A program made the translations under genes and the position numbers. A stretch of DNA of 6,878 nucleotides from Sandarakinorhabdus sp. (lineage in GTDB: Bacteria > Pseudomonadota > Alphaproteobacteria > Sphingomonadales > Sphingomonadaceae). The stretch spans positions 1-6,878 of the forward strand of contig JALOSK010000166.1 of the NCBI GenBank assembly GCA_025458465.1, given 5' to 3'. This document shows, piece after piece, positions 1 through 6,651 of the stretch; the stretch's first letter is position 1, and each line of letters starts with the position of its first letter. Below the pieces are notes generated by a model. That model was not told where the DNA came from. It saw only the letters and a list, made by a program, of their open reading frames with translations, and ran no database searches.

Positions 1-1
1 C

Positions 2-1267
2 CGGTTGCCAGGCCCCATCGCCGGCCTGCCCAACCATGCCAGCGAAATGGCGGTGGAACGCGCCCTGATGAAGATGGCGGCGAAGAACACCACCGCGAGC
101 ACGGCGCCCTTCTTCGTGGGCTGCGGCGCTTACAAGCATCACGTGCCGGCCACGGTGGACATGGTGATCCAGCGCGGCGAATTCCTCACCGCCTACACGC
201 CCTATCAGCCGGAAATCGCCCAGGGCACGTTGCAGGTCCTGTTCGAATTCCAGACGCAGGTGGCGCGGCTGACCGGCATGGAGGTGGCCAACGCCTCCAT
301 GTATGATGGCTCCACCGCGATGACCGAAGCGGTGTTCATGGCGCGGCGCATCACGCGGCGGGCCAAGTGCCTGGTGTCGGCCGGCGCCCACCCGCACTAC
401 ACCTCGGTGCTGAAAACGCTCACCCGCTTCACCGGCGATGTGGTGGAAGCTGGCACGCCCAGCCTGACGCCGGGCGCGCCGGGCAATGATCTTGATGCGT
501 TGATCGCATCCATCGATTCAGACACCAGCTGCGTGGTGGTGCAGAACCCCAATCTGTTCGGCCACATCGCGGACCTCACGCCGCTGGCCGATGCCTGCCA
601 CAAGGCCGGCGCGCTGCTGATCGTGGTTGTCACGGAAGTCGTCTCGTTGGGCGCGGTGAAGTCGCCGGGCGAAATGGGTGCCGATATCGTGGTGGGCGAA
701 GGCCAGTCGCTGGGCGCCGGGCTGCTGTTCGGCGGGCCGTATCTGGGCCTGTTCGCCTGCCGGGAAAAGCATGTGCGCCAGATGCCGGGCCGCCTGTGCG
801 GCGAGACGGTGGACGCCAGCGGCAAGCGCGGCTTCGTGCTGACGCTGTCCACCCGCGAACAGCATATCCGCCGCGAGAAGGCGACCAGCAACATCTGCAC
901 CAACAGCGGCCTGATCGCGCTGGCGTTCAGCGTGCACCTCACGCTGCTGGGCGAGAAGGGCCTGCGCCATCTGGCGGCGCTCAACCACGCCCGCGCCGTG
1001 CAGCTGGCGGAGCGTCTGGGCCGCGTGCCGGGCGTGACGCTGCTGAATGGCCCCTTCTTCAACGAGTTCACCCTTGATCTGGGCCGCGAGGCGCGCCCCG
1101 TCGTGCGCAAGCTGGCAGACAAGGGCGTGCTGGGCGGCGTCTCGCTGGGCCGGCTGTGGCCGGGCGAGAAGGCGTTGCAGAACGGCATGATCGTGGCGGT
1201 GACCGAAACCGCGACGGATGAGGATTTTGACGCGTTCGAGGACGCGCTGGACGAGGTGATGGCATGA
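2..1267 (+). CDS. gcvPA: Glycine dehydrogenase (decarboxylating) subunit 1, P-protein alpha chain, 5'-truncated by window edge
   Basis: This is the N-terminal-half subunit of the two-chain P-protein of the glycine cleavage system. With GcvPB it decarboxylates glycine and transfers the aminomethyl group to lipoylated GcvH in the cytoplasm. Recognisable family blocks, in order, are [100 protein letters not shown] and [14 protein letters not shown]. The reading frame is open to the left edge, where the codons before the first in-frame TTG (position 5) read [10 protein letters not shown]. From family knowledge the true start lies about 40 residues outside the window, so the TTG is not a start. 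One oddity is TEVVSLG where the family usually has TEPVSLG. The last bases ATGA overlap the start of gcvPB, which implies translational coupling. By usual gene order, gcvT and gcvH probably lie upstream. Confidence 0.95.
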   Translation, partial: RLPGPIAGLPNHASEMAVERALMKMAAKNTTASTAPFFVGCGAYKHHVPATVDMVIQRGEFLTAYTPYQPEIAQGTLQVLFEFQTQVARLTGMEVANASMYDGSTAMTEAVFMARRITRRAKCLVSAGAHPHYTSVLKTLTRFTGDVVEAGTPSLTPGAPGNDLDALIASIDSDTSCVVVQNPNLFGHIADLTPLADACHKAGALLIVVVTEVVSLGAVKSPGEMGADIVVGEGQSLGAGLLFGGPYLGLFACREKHVRQMPGRLCGETVDASGKRGFVLTLSTREQHIRREKATSNICTNSGLIALAFSVHLTLLGEKGLRHLAALNHARAVQLAERLGRVPGVTLLNGPFFNEFTLDLGREARPVVRKLADKGVLGGVSLGRLWPGEKALQNGMIVAVTETATDEDFDAFEDALDEVMA

Positions 1268-2772
1268 TGAGCACCCCGATGAACAATGTGGGCCGCCCGA
1301 CGCGGCTGGTTGCCGGCACCGGTGCCGCTGTGGAAACCTTCACCGGCAACAAGGCGCTGATGCTGGAAGAACCGCTGCTGTTCGAACGCGGCGCGGCCGA
1401 TGGCTCTGGCGTCGATCTGGCGCCGGTGCCGCCGGTGCCGGATCGGCTGGGCGGCCTGGCGCGTGATGCCGCCATCGGCCTGCCGGGCTTTTCCGAACCC
1501 GAAGCGGTGCGCCACTACACGCGCCTGTCGCGGCAGAATTATGCCATTGATCTGGGCATTTTCCCGCTGGGTTCGTGCACGATGAAGCACAACCCGCGCC
1601 TGAACGAGAAGATGGCGCGGCTGCCGGGCTTTGCCGATATCCACCCGCTGCAGCCGCAGCAGACGGTGCAGGGCGCGCTGGAGCTGATCGAAAGCCTGGC
1701 CGATTGGCTGATGACGCTGACCGGCATGCCGGCCGTGGCCATGAGCCCCAAAGCCGGCGCCCATGGCGAACTGTGCGGGATGCTGGCCATCCGTGCCGCT
1801 CTGGATGCCAGGAACGATCCGCGCCGCGTCGTGCTGGTGCCGGAATCGGCGCACGGCACCAACCCGGCGACCGCGGCCTTCTGCGGCTTCACCGTGGAGA
1901 ATATCCCGGCCAACGCGCGCGGCCGCGTGGATCTGGATGCGCTGCTGGCGCGGCTGGGGCCGGATGTGGCGGCGGTGATGATCACCAACCCCAACACCTG
2001 CGGCCTGTTCGAGCCTGACCTGAAGACCATTGCCGACGCCGTCCACGCGGCCGGCGGCTATGTCTATTGCGATGGTGCCAACTTCAACGCCATCGTTGGC
2101 AAGGTGCGCCCCGGTGATCTGGGCGTCGATGCCATGCACATCAACCTGCACAAGACGTTCAGCACGCCGCACGGGCCGATCCCGTTTGTGCGTAAAGGTG
2201 CGGCCGGCCTGGAGCTGGTGGAGGAGGACACCGCCGATGCGCACCTGCCGCACACCTTCGGCCGCATGGTGGCCTTCCACGGCCAGATGGGCATGTTCGT
2301 GCGGGCGCTGGCCTACATGATGAGCCACGGCGCCGATGGCCTGGCCCGCGTGGCCGAAGATGCCGTGCTCAACGCCAACTATGTGCTGGCCAGCCTGAAG
2401 GACATCTATACCGCGCCGTTCGCCGATACTGGCCCGTGCATGCACGAAGCGCTGTTCTCCGATGATTTCCTTGAGGAAAGCGGGCTTTCAACGCTGGATG
2501 TGGCCAAGGCGATGATCGACGAGGGCTTCCACCCGATGACGGTCTATTTCCCGCTCGTTGTCCACGGCGCCATGCTGGTGGAACCCACCGAAACCGAGAG
2601 CAAGGCCAACCTGGACCAGCTGATCGGTGCCATGCGCCACATCGCGACCGAGATGTTGGCCGATCCCGATGCCTGGCGCGCCGCCCCGCACTTCGCGCCG
2701 CGCCGCCGGCTGGACGAAACGCAGGCCGCGCGCAAGCCGGTGCTGGGCTGGAAGGACAGCGCGGCGGCCTGA
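1264..2772 (+). CDS. gcvPB: Glycine dehydrogenase (decarboxylating) subunit 2, P-protein beta chain, with apparent in-frame loop deletion
   Basis: This is the PLP-binding partner of GcvPA. The start is ATG at 1264 (a second ATG follows at 1267). GAGGTG at 1253-1258 sits 5 bases upstream, inside the gcvPA end. Visible family motifs are [15 protein letters not shown] (from residue 101), [12 protein letters not shown] (193), [12 protein letters not shown] (D270) and [12 protein letters not shown] with the PLP Schiff-base lysine at K297. Further on are [56 protein letters not shown] and a C-terminal [15 protein letters not shown]. The length is 502 residues; relatives I recall have about 520. The deficit sits in one place: after H303-G304 the chain jumps directly to PIPFVRKG, whereas relatives have a run like GGGGPGAGPV and a following helix, about 20 residues. 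The rest of the protein looks intact and the frame is preserved. Either this is a real deletion that may impair the enzyme, or it is an assembly artefact. The gene converges on the minus-strand gene ending at 2806. Confidence 0.94.
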   Translation: MMSTPMNNVGRPTRLVAGTGAAVETFTGNKALMLEEPLLFERGAADGSGVDLAPVPPVPDRLGGLARDAAIGLPGFSEPEAVRHYTRLSRQNYAIDLGIFPLGSCTMKHNPRLNEKMARLPGFADIHPLQPQQTVQGALELIESLADWLMTLTGMPAVAMSPKAGAHGELCGMLAIRAALDARNDPRRVVLVPESAHGTNPATAAFCGFTVENIPANARGRVDLDALLARLGPDVAAVMITNPNTCGLFEPDLKTIADAVHAAGGYVYCDGANFNAIVGKVRPGDLGVDAMHINLHKTFSTPHGPIPFVRKGAAGLELVEEDTADAHLPHTFGRMVAFHGQMGMFVRALAYMMSHGADGLARVAEDAVLNANYVLASLKDIYTAPFADTGPCMHEALFSDDFLEESGLSTLDVAKAMIDEGFHPMTVYFPLVVHGAMLVEPTETESKANLDQLIGAMRHIATEMLADPDAWRAAPHFAPRRRLDETQAARKPVLGWKDSAAA

Positions 2773-2783
2773 GGCCGCCGCGC
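2759..2783. terminator. Perfect 11-bp GC hairpin with the gcvPB stop codon as its loop; possible bidirectional termination or 3' stabilising element
   Basis: The left arm GCGCGGCGGCC (2759-2769) and right arm GGCCGCCGCGC (2773-2783) are exact reverse complements. The 3-base loop TGA (2770-2772) is the gcvPB stop codon. There is no T-run on either side, so it is not a canonical intrinsic terminator. It lies in the 33-bp gap between two convergent genes and would form in both transcripts. It could act as a U-tract-less terminator, a pause site, or a block to 3' exonucleases and to antisense read-through. The structure is seen directly; the role is inference. Confidence 0.45.
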
Positions 2784-2805
2784 GCCAGCATCGCGATCAG
2801 GCAGT

Positions 2806-3609
2806 TCAGGCCGCAGCGCGGGGCATGGCTGCCCTGCGGCGGCGCATGCTGCCGCCCACCGCGCCGAAACCGATCAGCAACAGCGCCCACCCCGCCGGTT
2901 CCGGTACGCTTGTCATCGAACCGGGCAGGCCGATTCGGGTGCCGCTCATGCGGTTCCACTGGCCCACGGTGTGATTGTCGCTTTCCAGCCCGGCACCGGC
3001 CGTTGATTGGGCGAACACGATCCGATCGAAGGTTGCGCCGTTGCGCCCATAGAAATTCAGGAACGCATATGGCTCGCCACAATTGAGGCCAGCGAAAGCG
3101 GGGTTGGGATTGCAACGATAGCTGGCAGCGCCCGGCAGGCCGGCAATGAAGCTGCGTGCATCGGCGGCGCTGAAGGTGAACAGCAGCGTGTTGCCACGAA
3201 AGAAGCTGAGCTGGTTACGATTGTCGAGCGCCGACAACCAGAAACCGAAATAGTTCACATTGCCGGCCGCACTTCTGGTCAGATCCAGGCTGTAGCCGGT
3301 GGCGCTGGCCGTGATGGCGAGCCGCCCGGTGCCACCAGCGCCGCCGAACTGGTTGGCATTGGCGATCTGCACGCTGGTATAGCTGCCGCTGAAGCCCGAG
3401 CCGCCGAAATCGGTGGTGAAGCTTCGGTTGACCCCGGCAGGCTGTGTGTCGAATCTTTCGATCCCAACAAGATTGAACCGGCTGGTGCTGGTCTGAACGC
3501 CGGGCGCCTCGACACTGACCGTGATGACGGCAGCCGCCGGTGTCGCCGACAGTGCGGCAATCGCCATTGGAAGGGCGGAGAACAGCCCCGCCATACGCAA
3601 TACAAACAT
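2806..3609 (-). CDS. PEPxxWA-CTERM secreted surface protein, Npun_F0296-like (paralogue 1)
   Basis: This is a 267-residue exported protein of unknown biochemical role. I chose ATG at 3609 because an AAGGGG Shine-Dalgarno (3616-3621) lies 6 bases upstream and the product then begins with a clean signal peptide: MFVLRMAG, a hydrophobic core, and cleavage after TPAAA near residue 27. An in-frame ATG at 3645 would add 12 polar residues and has no ribosome site. The C-terminus is a PEP-CTERM tripartite signal: VPEPAGWA (PEP at 236-238), a hydrophobic LLLIGFGAVGG segment, then RRRR at 256-259. Such tails are recognised by an exosortase, which anchors or releases the protein at the envelope. The central domain carries NQFGGAGGTG, VNYFGFWLSALDNRNQL, CNPNPAFAGLNCGEPY (Cys166, Cys177; a possible disulfide) and LESDNHTVGQW. 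The last two blocks recall the Npun_F0296 family of exosortase-dependent proteins, by memory only. It is clearly paralogous to the gene at 3818-4579. Confidence 0.88.
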   Translation of the reverse strand: MFVLRMAGLFSALPMAIAALSATPAAAVITVSVEAPGVQTSTSRFNLVGIERFDTQPAGVNRSFTTDFGGSGFSGSYTSVQIANANQFGGAGGTGRLAITASATGYSLDLTRSAAGNVNYFGFWLSALDNRNQLSFFRGNTLLFTFSAADARSFIAGLPGAASYRCNPNPAFAGLNCGEPYAFLNFYGRNGATFDRIVFAQSTAGAGLESDNHTVGQWNRMSGTRIGLPGSMTSVPEPAGWALLLIGFGAVGGSMRRRRAAMPRAAA

Positions 3610-3628
3610 GAAAAACCCCTTGGAACTG

Positions 3629-3666
3629 GTTCGTGTGGCCAACATGGTTCACGAACTGAAACCATG
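3629..3666 (-). promoter_or_regulatory. Candidate H-type RNA pseudoknot in the leader of the PEPxxWA gene
   Basis: In the minus-strand transcript the leader reads, in order, CAUGGUU, UCA, GUUCGUG, AACCAUG, UUGGCCA, CACGAAC. Segment 1 pairs perfectly with segment 4 (7 bp; 3660-3666 with 3643-3649). Segment 3 pairs perfectly with segment 6 (7 bp; 3650-3656 with 3629-3635). The two stems interlock with a 3-base first loop, no base between stems, and a 7-base last loop, which is sterically reasonable geometry for an H-type pseudoknot. It ends 7 bases before the AAGGGG ribosome site and 19 bases before the ATG, a good place to control translation. It matches no riboswitch class that I can name with confidence. 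The same two inverted repeats could instead be protein-binding DNA sites. The pairing is seen; the function is inference. Confidence 0.35.
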
Positions 3667-3754
3667 ATTTAGTCCAATTTGGTTATCCAATTCCAAACAC
3701 CACGTTGATTTTACAAAATGGACGAGTTCAAATCACATTATATGTTGTCAGATG

Positions 3755-3789
3755 CAAAAAGCCCCTCCCGACGTTTGTCGGGAGGGGCT
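3755..3789 (-). terminator. Strong intrinsic terminator downstream of the second PEPxxWA gene, probably bidirectional
   Basis: A perfect 13-bp stem, AGCCCCTCCCGAC (3760-3772) with GTCGGGAGGGGCT (3777-3789), closes a 4-base loop. On the minus strand it is followed at once by TTTTT (complement of 3756-3760), a textbook Rho-independent terminator 28 bases after the stop of the gene at 3818-4579. On the plus strand the stem is followed by GG and six Ts (3792-3797), so it may also stop transcription rightward. It insulates the first PEPxxWA gene from the second, which means the first needs its own promoter between about 3667 and 3755. Confidence 0.92.
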
Positions 3790-3817
3790 GGTTTTTTCAT
3801 TGCGACGTGCGGGTATG

Positions 3818-4579
3818 TCAGGCCGTGACAATATTCCGCCGCCGGCGCGCTGTCGCGCCCACCAGTCCAAAGCCGCTGATCAGCATGGCCCAGCTCGCCG
3901 GTTCCGGCACGCCCACCGGGGTGCCGGTGATGCGTTCCCACTGGCCCACCGTGTGATTGTCGGACTCGTAGCCGCCGCTCACCGGATCCTGGAAAAACTG
4001 GATCCGATCGAAGGTGGTTCCGTTCAGGCCATAGAAGTTCAGGAAGGCATAGGGCTCCCCGCAATTCTTGCCGGCAAAGGCCGTGTTGGGATTGCAGAAA
4101 TAATCCTTGGCGTTCGGTTGGCTGTTGATGAAGTTGCGGGCGAAGCTGGCATCGAAATTGAATACCATATCGTTGCCCTTGAAGAACTTCAGCTGGTTCT
4201 GGCCATCAAGCGCCGAAAGCCAGAAGCCGAAATAGTTCACGCCGCCCGGCAGGGAGGTGGAAAGATCGAGTGTGTAGCCGGCGCTGGTGAAGGTCACGGC
4301 GTGATTGCCAGTGCCGCCGGCGCTGCCGAACTGGTTGGCAGGATCGACCCGCACATTCGTGTAACTGCCCGAGAAATCCGACCCGCCGAAGCTGGTGGTG
4401 AAATTCTGGCCAGCACCGATGCTGCGACCTTCAAAGGTTTCAACCCCGATGAAAGCGAAGCCGGCCGTGGTGTTTTGCACACCCGGCGCTTCGGCGGTGA
4501 CGAGAATGGACGCGGTGGCGGCAGAACCCGCCAGGCATGTGCCGGCCAGCGCGGCAGCAAGCGTGAAGCGAAACGACAT
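3818..4579 (-). CDS. PEPxxWA-CTERM secreted surface protein, Npun_F0296-like (paralogue 2)
   Basis: This is a 253-residue exported protein, paralogous over its whole length to the product of 2806-3609. The start at 4579 is preferred over the in-frame ATG at 4612: a GGGGG run lies 5 bases upstream, and the product then opens with a typical signal peptide (MSFRFTLAAALAGTCLAG, cleavage near ATA-S at about residue 24). The middle holds NQFGSAGGTG, VNYFGFWLSALDGQNQL, CNPNTAFAGKNCGEPYAF (Cys162, Cys173), FDRIQFF and GGYESDNHTVGQW. These blocks are shared with paralogue 1 and, from memory, with the Npun_F0296 exosortase family. The C-terminus is VPEPASWA (PEP 225-227), the hydrophobic MLISGFGLVGA, then RRRR (245-248) and a short tail, the signal for exosortase processing. 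No exosortase gene is in the window. A strong terminator follows the stop, and 129 bases separate the start from the upstream thpR stop. The biochemical function is unknown; a beta-sandwich surface or matrix protein is my guess. Confidence 0.88.
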   Translation of the reverse strand: MSFRFTLAAALAGTCLAGSAATASILVTAEAPGVQNTTAGFAFIGVETFEGRSIGAGQNFTTSFGGSDFSGSYTNVRVDPANQFGSAGGTGNHAVTFTSAGYTLDLSTSLPGGVNYFGFWLSALDGQNQLKFFKGNDMVFNFDASFARNFINSQPNAKDYFCNPNTAFAGKNCGEPYAFLNFYGLNGTTFDRIQFFQDPVSGGYESDNHTVGQWERITGTPVGVPEPASWAMLISGFGLVGATARRRRNIVTA

Positions 4580-4622
4580 GATAACCCCCAAACAACAAGC
4601 ACGCGGCATCATGACCGCTGTA

Positions 4623-4637
4623 CTAACGTCCGGTTAA
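4623..4637 (-). promoter_or_regulatory. Near-consensus CtrA-like box upstream of the second PEPxxWA gene
   Basis: Read on the minus strand the site is TTAA, 7 bases (CCGGACG), TTAG. It matches the alphaproteobacterial CtrA consensus TTAA-N7-TTAA at 7 of 8 fixed bases. It lies about 44-58 bases upstream of the chosen start at 4579, in an AT-rich 129-base gap. A second GTTAACC half-site occurs on the same strand at 4670-4676. CtrA controls cell-cycle and envelope genes in this class. The match is short and could be chance in AT-rich sequence. Confidence 0.3.
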
Positions 4638-4708
4638 CAGTAAAGGTGATAAATGAAAGGCTGATATTTGGTTAACGCTGTATTTTTCGCCTTTTGCATT
4701 TCATCCCG

Positions 4709-5236
4709 TCAGGGCCAGCGCGCGATGATGTGATAGCCGCTGCCATCCTTGCCCATGTGGCTTTCGAACAGGGCAAGGCCGGTGACCGGCCATGCGATGC
4801 GCGGCACGGCCGCCTGCGGCCAGCCGGTTGCGCTGATCAGCCCGCGTTCCATCCCGCGCCCTCTGGCCAGCGTGATGTGGGGCACGAAGGCGCGGGGTTC
4901 GGGCGGGATGCCCGCCCCGGCCAGCGCCTGGTTCACCGCCTTGGCCAGCGCCGCCACCGGTTCGGCCGGGCGCACGCCCACCCAAAGGGTGTCGATGCGG
5001 CCGCGATGGTCGAAATGGCCGGCCTCGCCAAGTTCCGCGGTGAACGCCCGGATGTTCACCCGGCCCAGCGCGGCGGCGATATCCTGCGCACGGTGCCAAT
5101 CCACCTCGCCGATGAAGCGCAGGGTGAGGTGAAGTTGATCTTCGCGCTGCCAGCGCGCGCCGGCCACCCCGCCCATGAACGCCAGCAGCGCGGCCCTTAC
5201 GGGCGGCGGCAGTTCAAGGCCGACGAACAGGCGCAT
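4709..5236 (-). CDS. thpR: RNA 2',3'-cyclic phosphodiesterase (2H phosphoesterase, ThpR/LigT family)
   Basis: This is a cytoplasmic enzyme of 175 residues, a normal length for the family, which opens 2',3'-cyclic phosphate ends of RNA to 2'-phosphates; some members also ligate tRNA halves in vitro. Both catalytic H-x-T motifs of the 2H superfamily are present: HLTLRFIG with His36/Thr38 and HITLARG with His120/Thr122. The N-terminus MRLFVGLELP and the FHFD-like stretch around residues 74-78 fit the family. The ATG at 5236 overlaps the tesA stop by one base (TGATG), so the gene is almost certainly the second gene of a tesA-thpR operon and translationally coupled to it. There is no obvious functional link between the two products. 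No clear terminator follows the stop, so some transcripts could continue into the PEPxxWA gene. Confidence 0.93.
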   Translation of the reverse strand: MRLFVGLELPPPVRAALLAFMGGVAGARWQREDQLHLTLRFIGEVDWHRAQDIAAALGRVNIRAFTAELGEAGHFDHRGRIDTLWVGVRPAEPVAALAKAVNQALAGAGIPPEPRAFVPHITLARGRGMERGLISATGWPQAAVPRIAWPVTGLALFESHMGKDGSGYHIIARWP

Positions 5237-5907
5237 CAGCGTTTCGCGTCCAGCTCCCGCTCCACCGCCGGCAGGATGCGCTTCACGATCACCTGCACGC
5301 CCCTGGCGTTGGGGTGCATGCCATCTTGCAGCAGCAGCGGTTTCTGCGCTGCAACGCCATCCAGGAAGAAGGGATAGAGCGCCGCGCCATTGGCCTTGGC
5401 AACCGCGGGATACAGCGCCTCGAACTCGGCCACATAGGCGCGGCCCAGGTTGGGGCTGGCGCGCATCCCGGCCACCAGCACGCGGGCACCCTTGGCCTTG
5501 AACGCCTTCACCATCGCATCGATGTTGGCCTTGGCGGTGGCCGGCGGCTGGCCGCGCAGCATGTCGTTGGCGCCCAGTTCCAGCACCACCACATCAGGCG
5601 CCTGCTTCAGCCCGGCCAGCACCCAGTTCAGCCGCGCCCGCCCCTGCGTGCTGGTATCGCCCGATACGCCGGCACCCACCACTGTCACGTTGCGACCCCT
5701 GGCCTTCAGCGCCTTTTCCAGTTGCGGGGCAAAGCCCTGACCTGGTGGCAATTGATAGCCGGCCGACAGGGAATCCCCATAAGCAAGGATGAGCTGTGGG
5801 GCAGGGCGTGTCTGGGCCGGGGCCGCCTGCACGGCCTGCGACACGAACAGCGCGCACAGGCCAGCGGCCATCTGGTAAAGCGCACGACGAATGCCTAATT
5901 CGGGCAA
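5236..5907 (-). CDS. tesA: Arylesterase / lysophospholipase-like SGNH hydrolase, TesA family, exported
   Basis: This is a GDSL/SGNH esterase-thioesterase, probably periplasmic. All family blocks are present: AYGDSLSAGY with nucleophile Ser46 (block I), GAGVSGDT with the oxyanion glycine near residue 80-83 (block II), LELGANDM with Asn114 (block III), and DGMHPNARG with Asp195 and His198 (block V). The start is a choice. TTG at 5907 has a perfect AAGGAG Shine-Dalgarno 9 bases upstream and gives a 223-residue precursor with a compact signal peptide (MPELGIRRALYQMAAG, hydrophobic core, cleavage near AVQA-A at about residue 28). ATG at 5937 would overlap the divergent ATPase start and has a poorly spaced purine run; ATG at 5871 has no clear ribosome site. 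The gene overlaps thpR downstream by TGATG. It is divergent from the ABC ATPase, as tesA is from ybbA in E. coli. Its preferred substrate cannot be read from sequence. Confidence 0.93.
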   Translation of the reverse strand: MPELGIRRALYQMAAGLCALFVSQAVQAAPAQTRPAPQLILAYGDSLSAGYQLPPGQGFAPQLEKALKARGRNVTVVGAGVSGDTSTQGRARLNWVLAGLKQAPDVVVLELGANDMLRGQPPATAKANIDAMVKAFKAKGARVLVAGMRASPNLGRAYVAEFEALYPAVAKANGAALYPFFLDGVAAQKPLLLQDGMHPNARGVQVIVKRILPAVERELDAKR

Positions 5908-5916
5908 GGCTCGACA

Positions 5917-5922
5917 CTCCTT
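5917..5922 (-). promoter_or_regulatory. Ribosome binding site that decides the tesA start
   Basis: The minus strand reads AAGGAG here, an exact anti-16S match, 9 bases before TTG at 5907. It lies downstream of the ATG at 5937 and so cannot serve it. This argues for a TTG start and a shorter TesA N-terminus. Confidence 0.6.
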
Positions 5923-5935
5923 CAAGCGGGACAGC

Positions 5936-6640
5936 ATGGACTCTCATATCGTCATTGATGCCCGCAATGTCACCCTTCGGCTGGGCGACGGCGATGCCGC
6001 AGTCGATGTGCTGCGCGGTGTCAGCCTGCAGGTGGCGGCTGGCGAGCGGGTGGCGATCCTGGGGCCATCGGGTTCCGGCAAATCATCGGCCATGGCCATC
6101 TTGTCGGGCATGGAACAGGCCAGCGGCGGCCGCGTGCTGGTTGCCGGCGCCGATTTCACCGCGCTTGATGAAGATGGCCTGGCCCGCGCCCGCCGCGGTC
6201 GCATCGGCATCGTGCTGCAGGCCTTCCACCTGATTCCCACCATGACCGCGCTGGAAAATGTCGCCGTGCCGCTGGAATTGGCCGGGGAAGCGGATGCGCA
6301 AGGCCGTGCCAGGGCCGAACTGGAAGCGGTGGGCCTTGGCCATCGGCTCACCCATTATCCCACCCAGCTTTCGGGCGGCGAACAGCAGCGCGTGGCCATT
6401 GCCCGCGCGCTGGTGGGCCGCCCGGCGCTGATCTTTGCCGATGAACCCACCGGCAATCTGGATGCCGCCACCGGCGAGACGATCGTTGATCTGCTGTTCG
6501 GCCGGCTGGCCGAATCCGGCGCGACGCTGGTGCTGATCACCCACGATGCCGATCTGGCCCGCCGCTGCAATCGCGTCATCACCATGCGCGACGGCCAGAT
6601 CGTTGATGACAGGAAAGTGCTGCAACAGGCAGCCGAATGA
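5936..6640 (+). CDS. ABC transporter ATP-binding protein, LolD/YbbA (MacB-type) family
   Basis: This is a 234-residue nucleotide-binding subunit of the small ATPase group that partners FtsX-like permeases in lipoprotein release, efflux or envelope processes. The motifs are complete: Walker A GPSGSGKSS (43-51), Q-loop Gln95 within VLQAFHLIPTMTALENV, signature LSGGEQQRVAIARAL (145-159), Walker B LIFADEPTGNLD (165-176) and H-loop His203 in LITHD. I chose ATG at 5936, preceded by GCGGGA, because family members begin shortly before the first beta strand. An in-frame ATG at 5891 would add 15 polar residues overlapping the tesA leader. Divergence from tesA matches the tesA-ybbA neighbourhood of other Proteobacteria, which supports a YbbA-like identity, but no permease follows: the next gene is a hydrolase 11 bp downstream. 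The transported substrate is unknown. Confidence 0.93.
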   Translation: MDSHIVIDARNVTLRLGDGDAAVDVLRGVSLQVAAGERVAILGPSGSGKSSAMAILSGMEQASGGRVLVAGADFTALDEDGLARARRGRIGIVLQAFHLIPTMTALENVAVPLELAGEADAQGRARAELEAVGLGHRLTHYPTQLSGGEQQRVAIARALVGRPALIFADEPTGNLDAATGETIVDLLFGRLAESGATLVLITHDADLARRCNRVITMRDGQIVDDRKVLQQAAE

Positions 6641-6651
6641 CGGAGGAACCC

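Noticed and set aside
5..7. TTG at position 5 as the gcvPA start
   Set aside because: The frame is open to the window edge and conserved family sequence begins immediately, so the real start lies upstream.
397..2445. A 682-codon open frame on the minus strand opposite gcvPA/gcvPB
   Set aside because: It lies entirely antisense to two well-recognised genes. Its translation is rich in H, R, A, Q and G with no family resemblance, which is the usual shadow of GC-rich codon bias.
3621..3660. GGAAC as an EcfG-type (general stress) -35 element
   Set aside because: No CGTT -10 at the required spacing, and on that strand no gene follows it.
3737..3742. Minus-strand TATAAT as a sigma-70 -10 element
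   Set aside because: A perfect hexamer, but at 16-18 base spacing the -35 position falls in the terminator stem (GGGGCT-like), so no promoter pair can be supported; mentioned only as part of the region.
4525..4545. LAGTC in the second PEPxxWA signal peptide as a lipoprotein lipobox
   Set aside because: The residue before Cys is Thr and the pattern does not fit L-[AST]-[GA]-C. A normal signal peptidase I site follows at ATA, and the protein carries an exosortase tail instead.
3007..4675. Plus-strand open frames (3007-3672, 3752-4675) opposite the two PEPxxWA genes
   Set aside because: They mirror two clearly real minus-strand genes with signal peptides and sorting tails, one of them runs through the intrinsic terminator, and their sequences have no recognisable domain.
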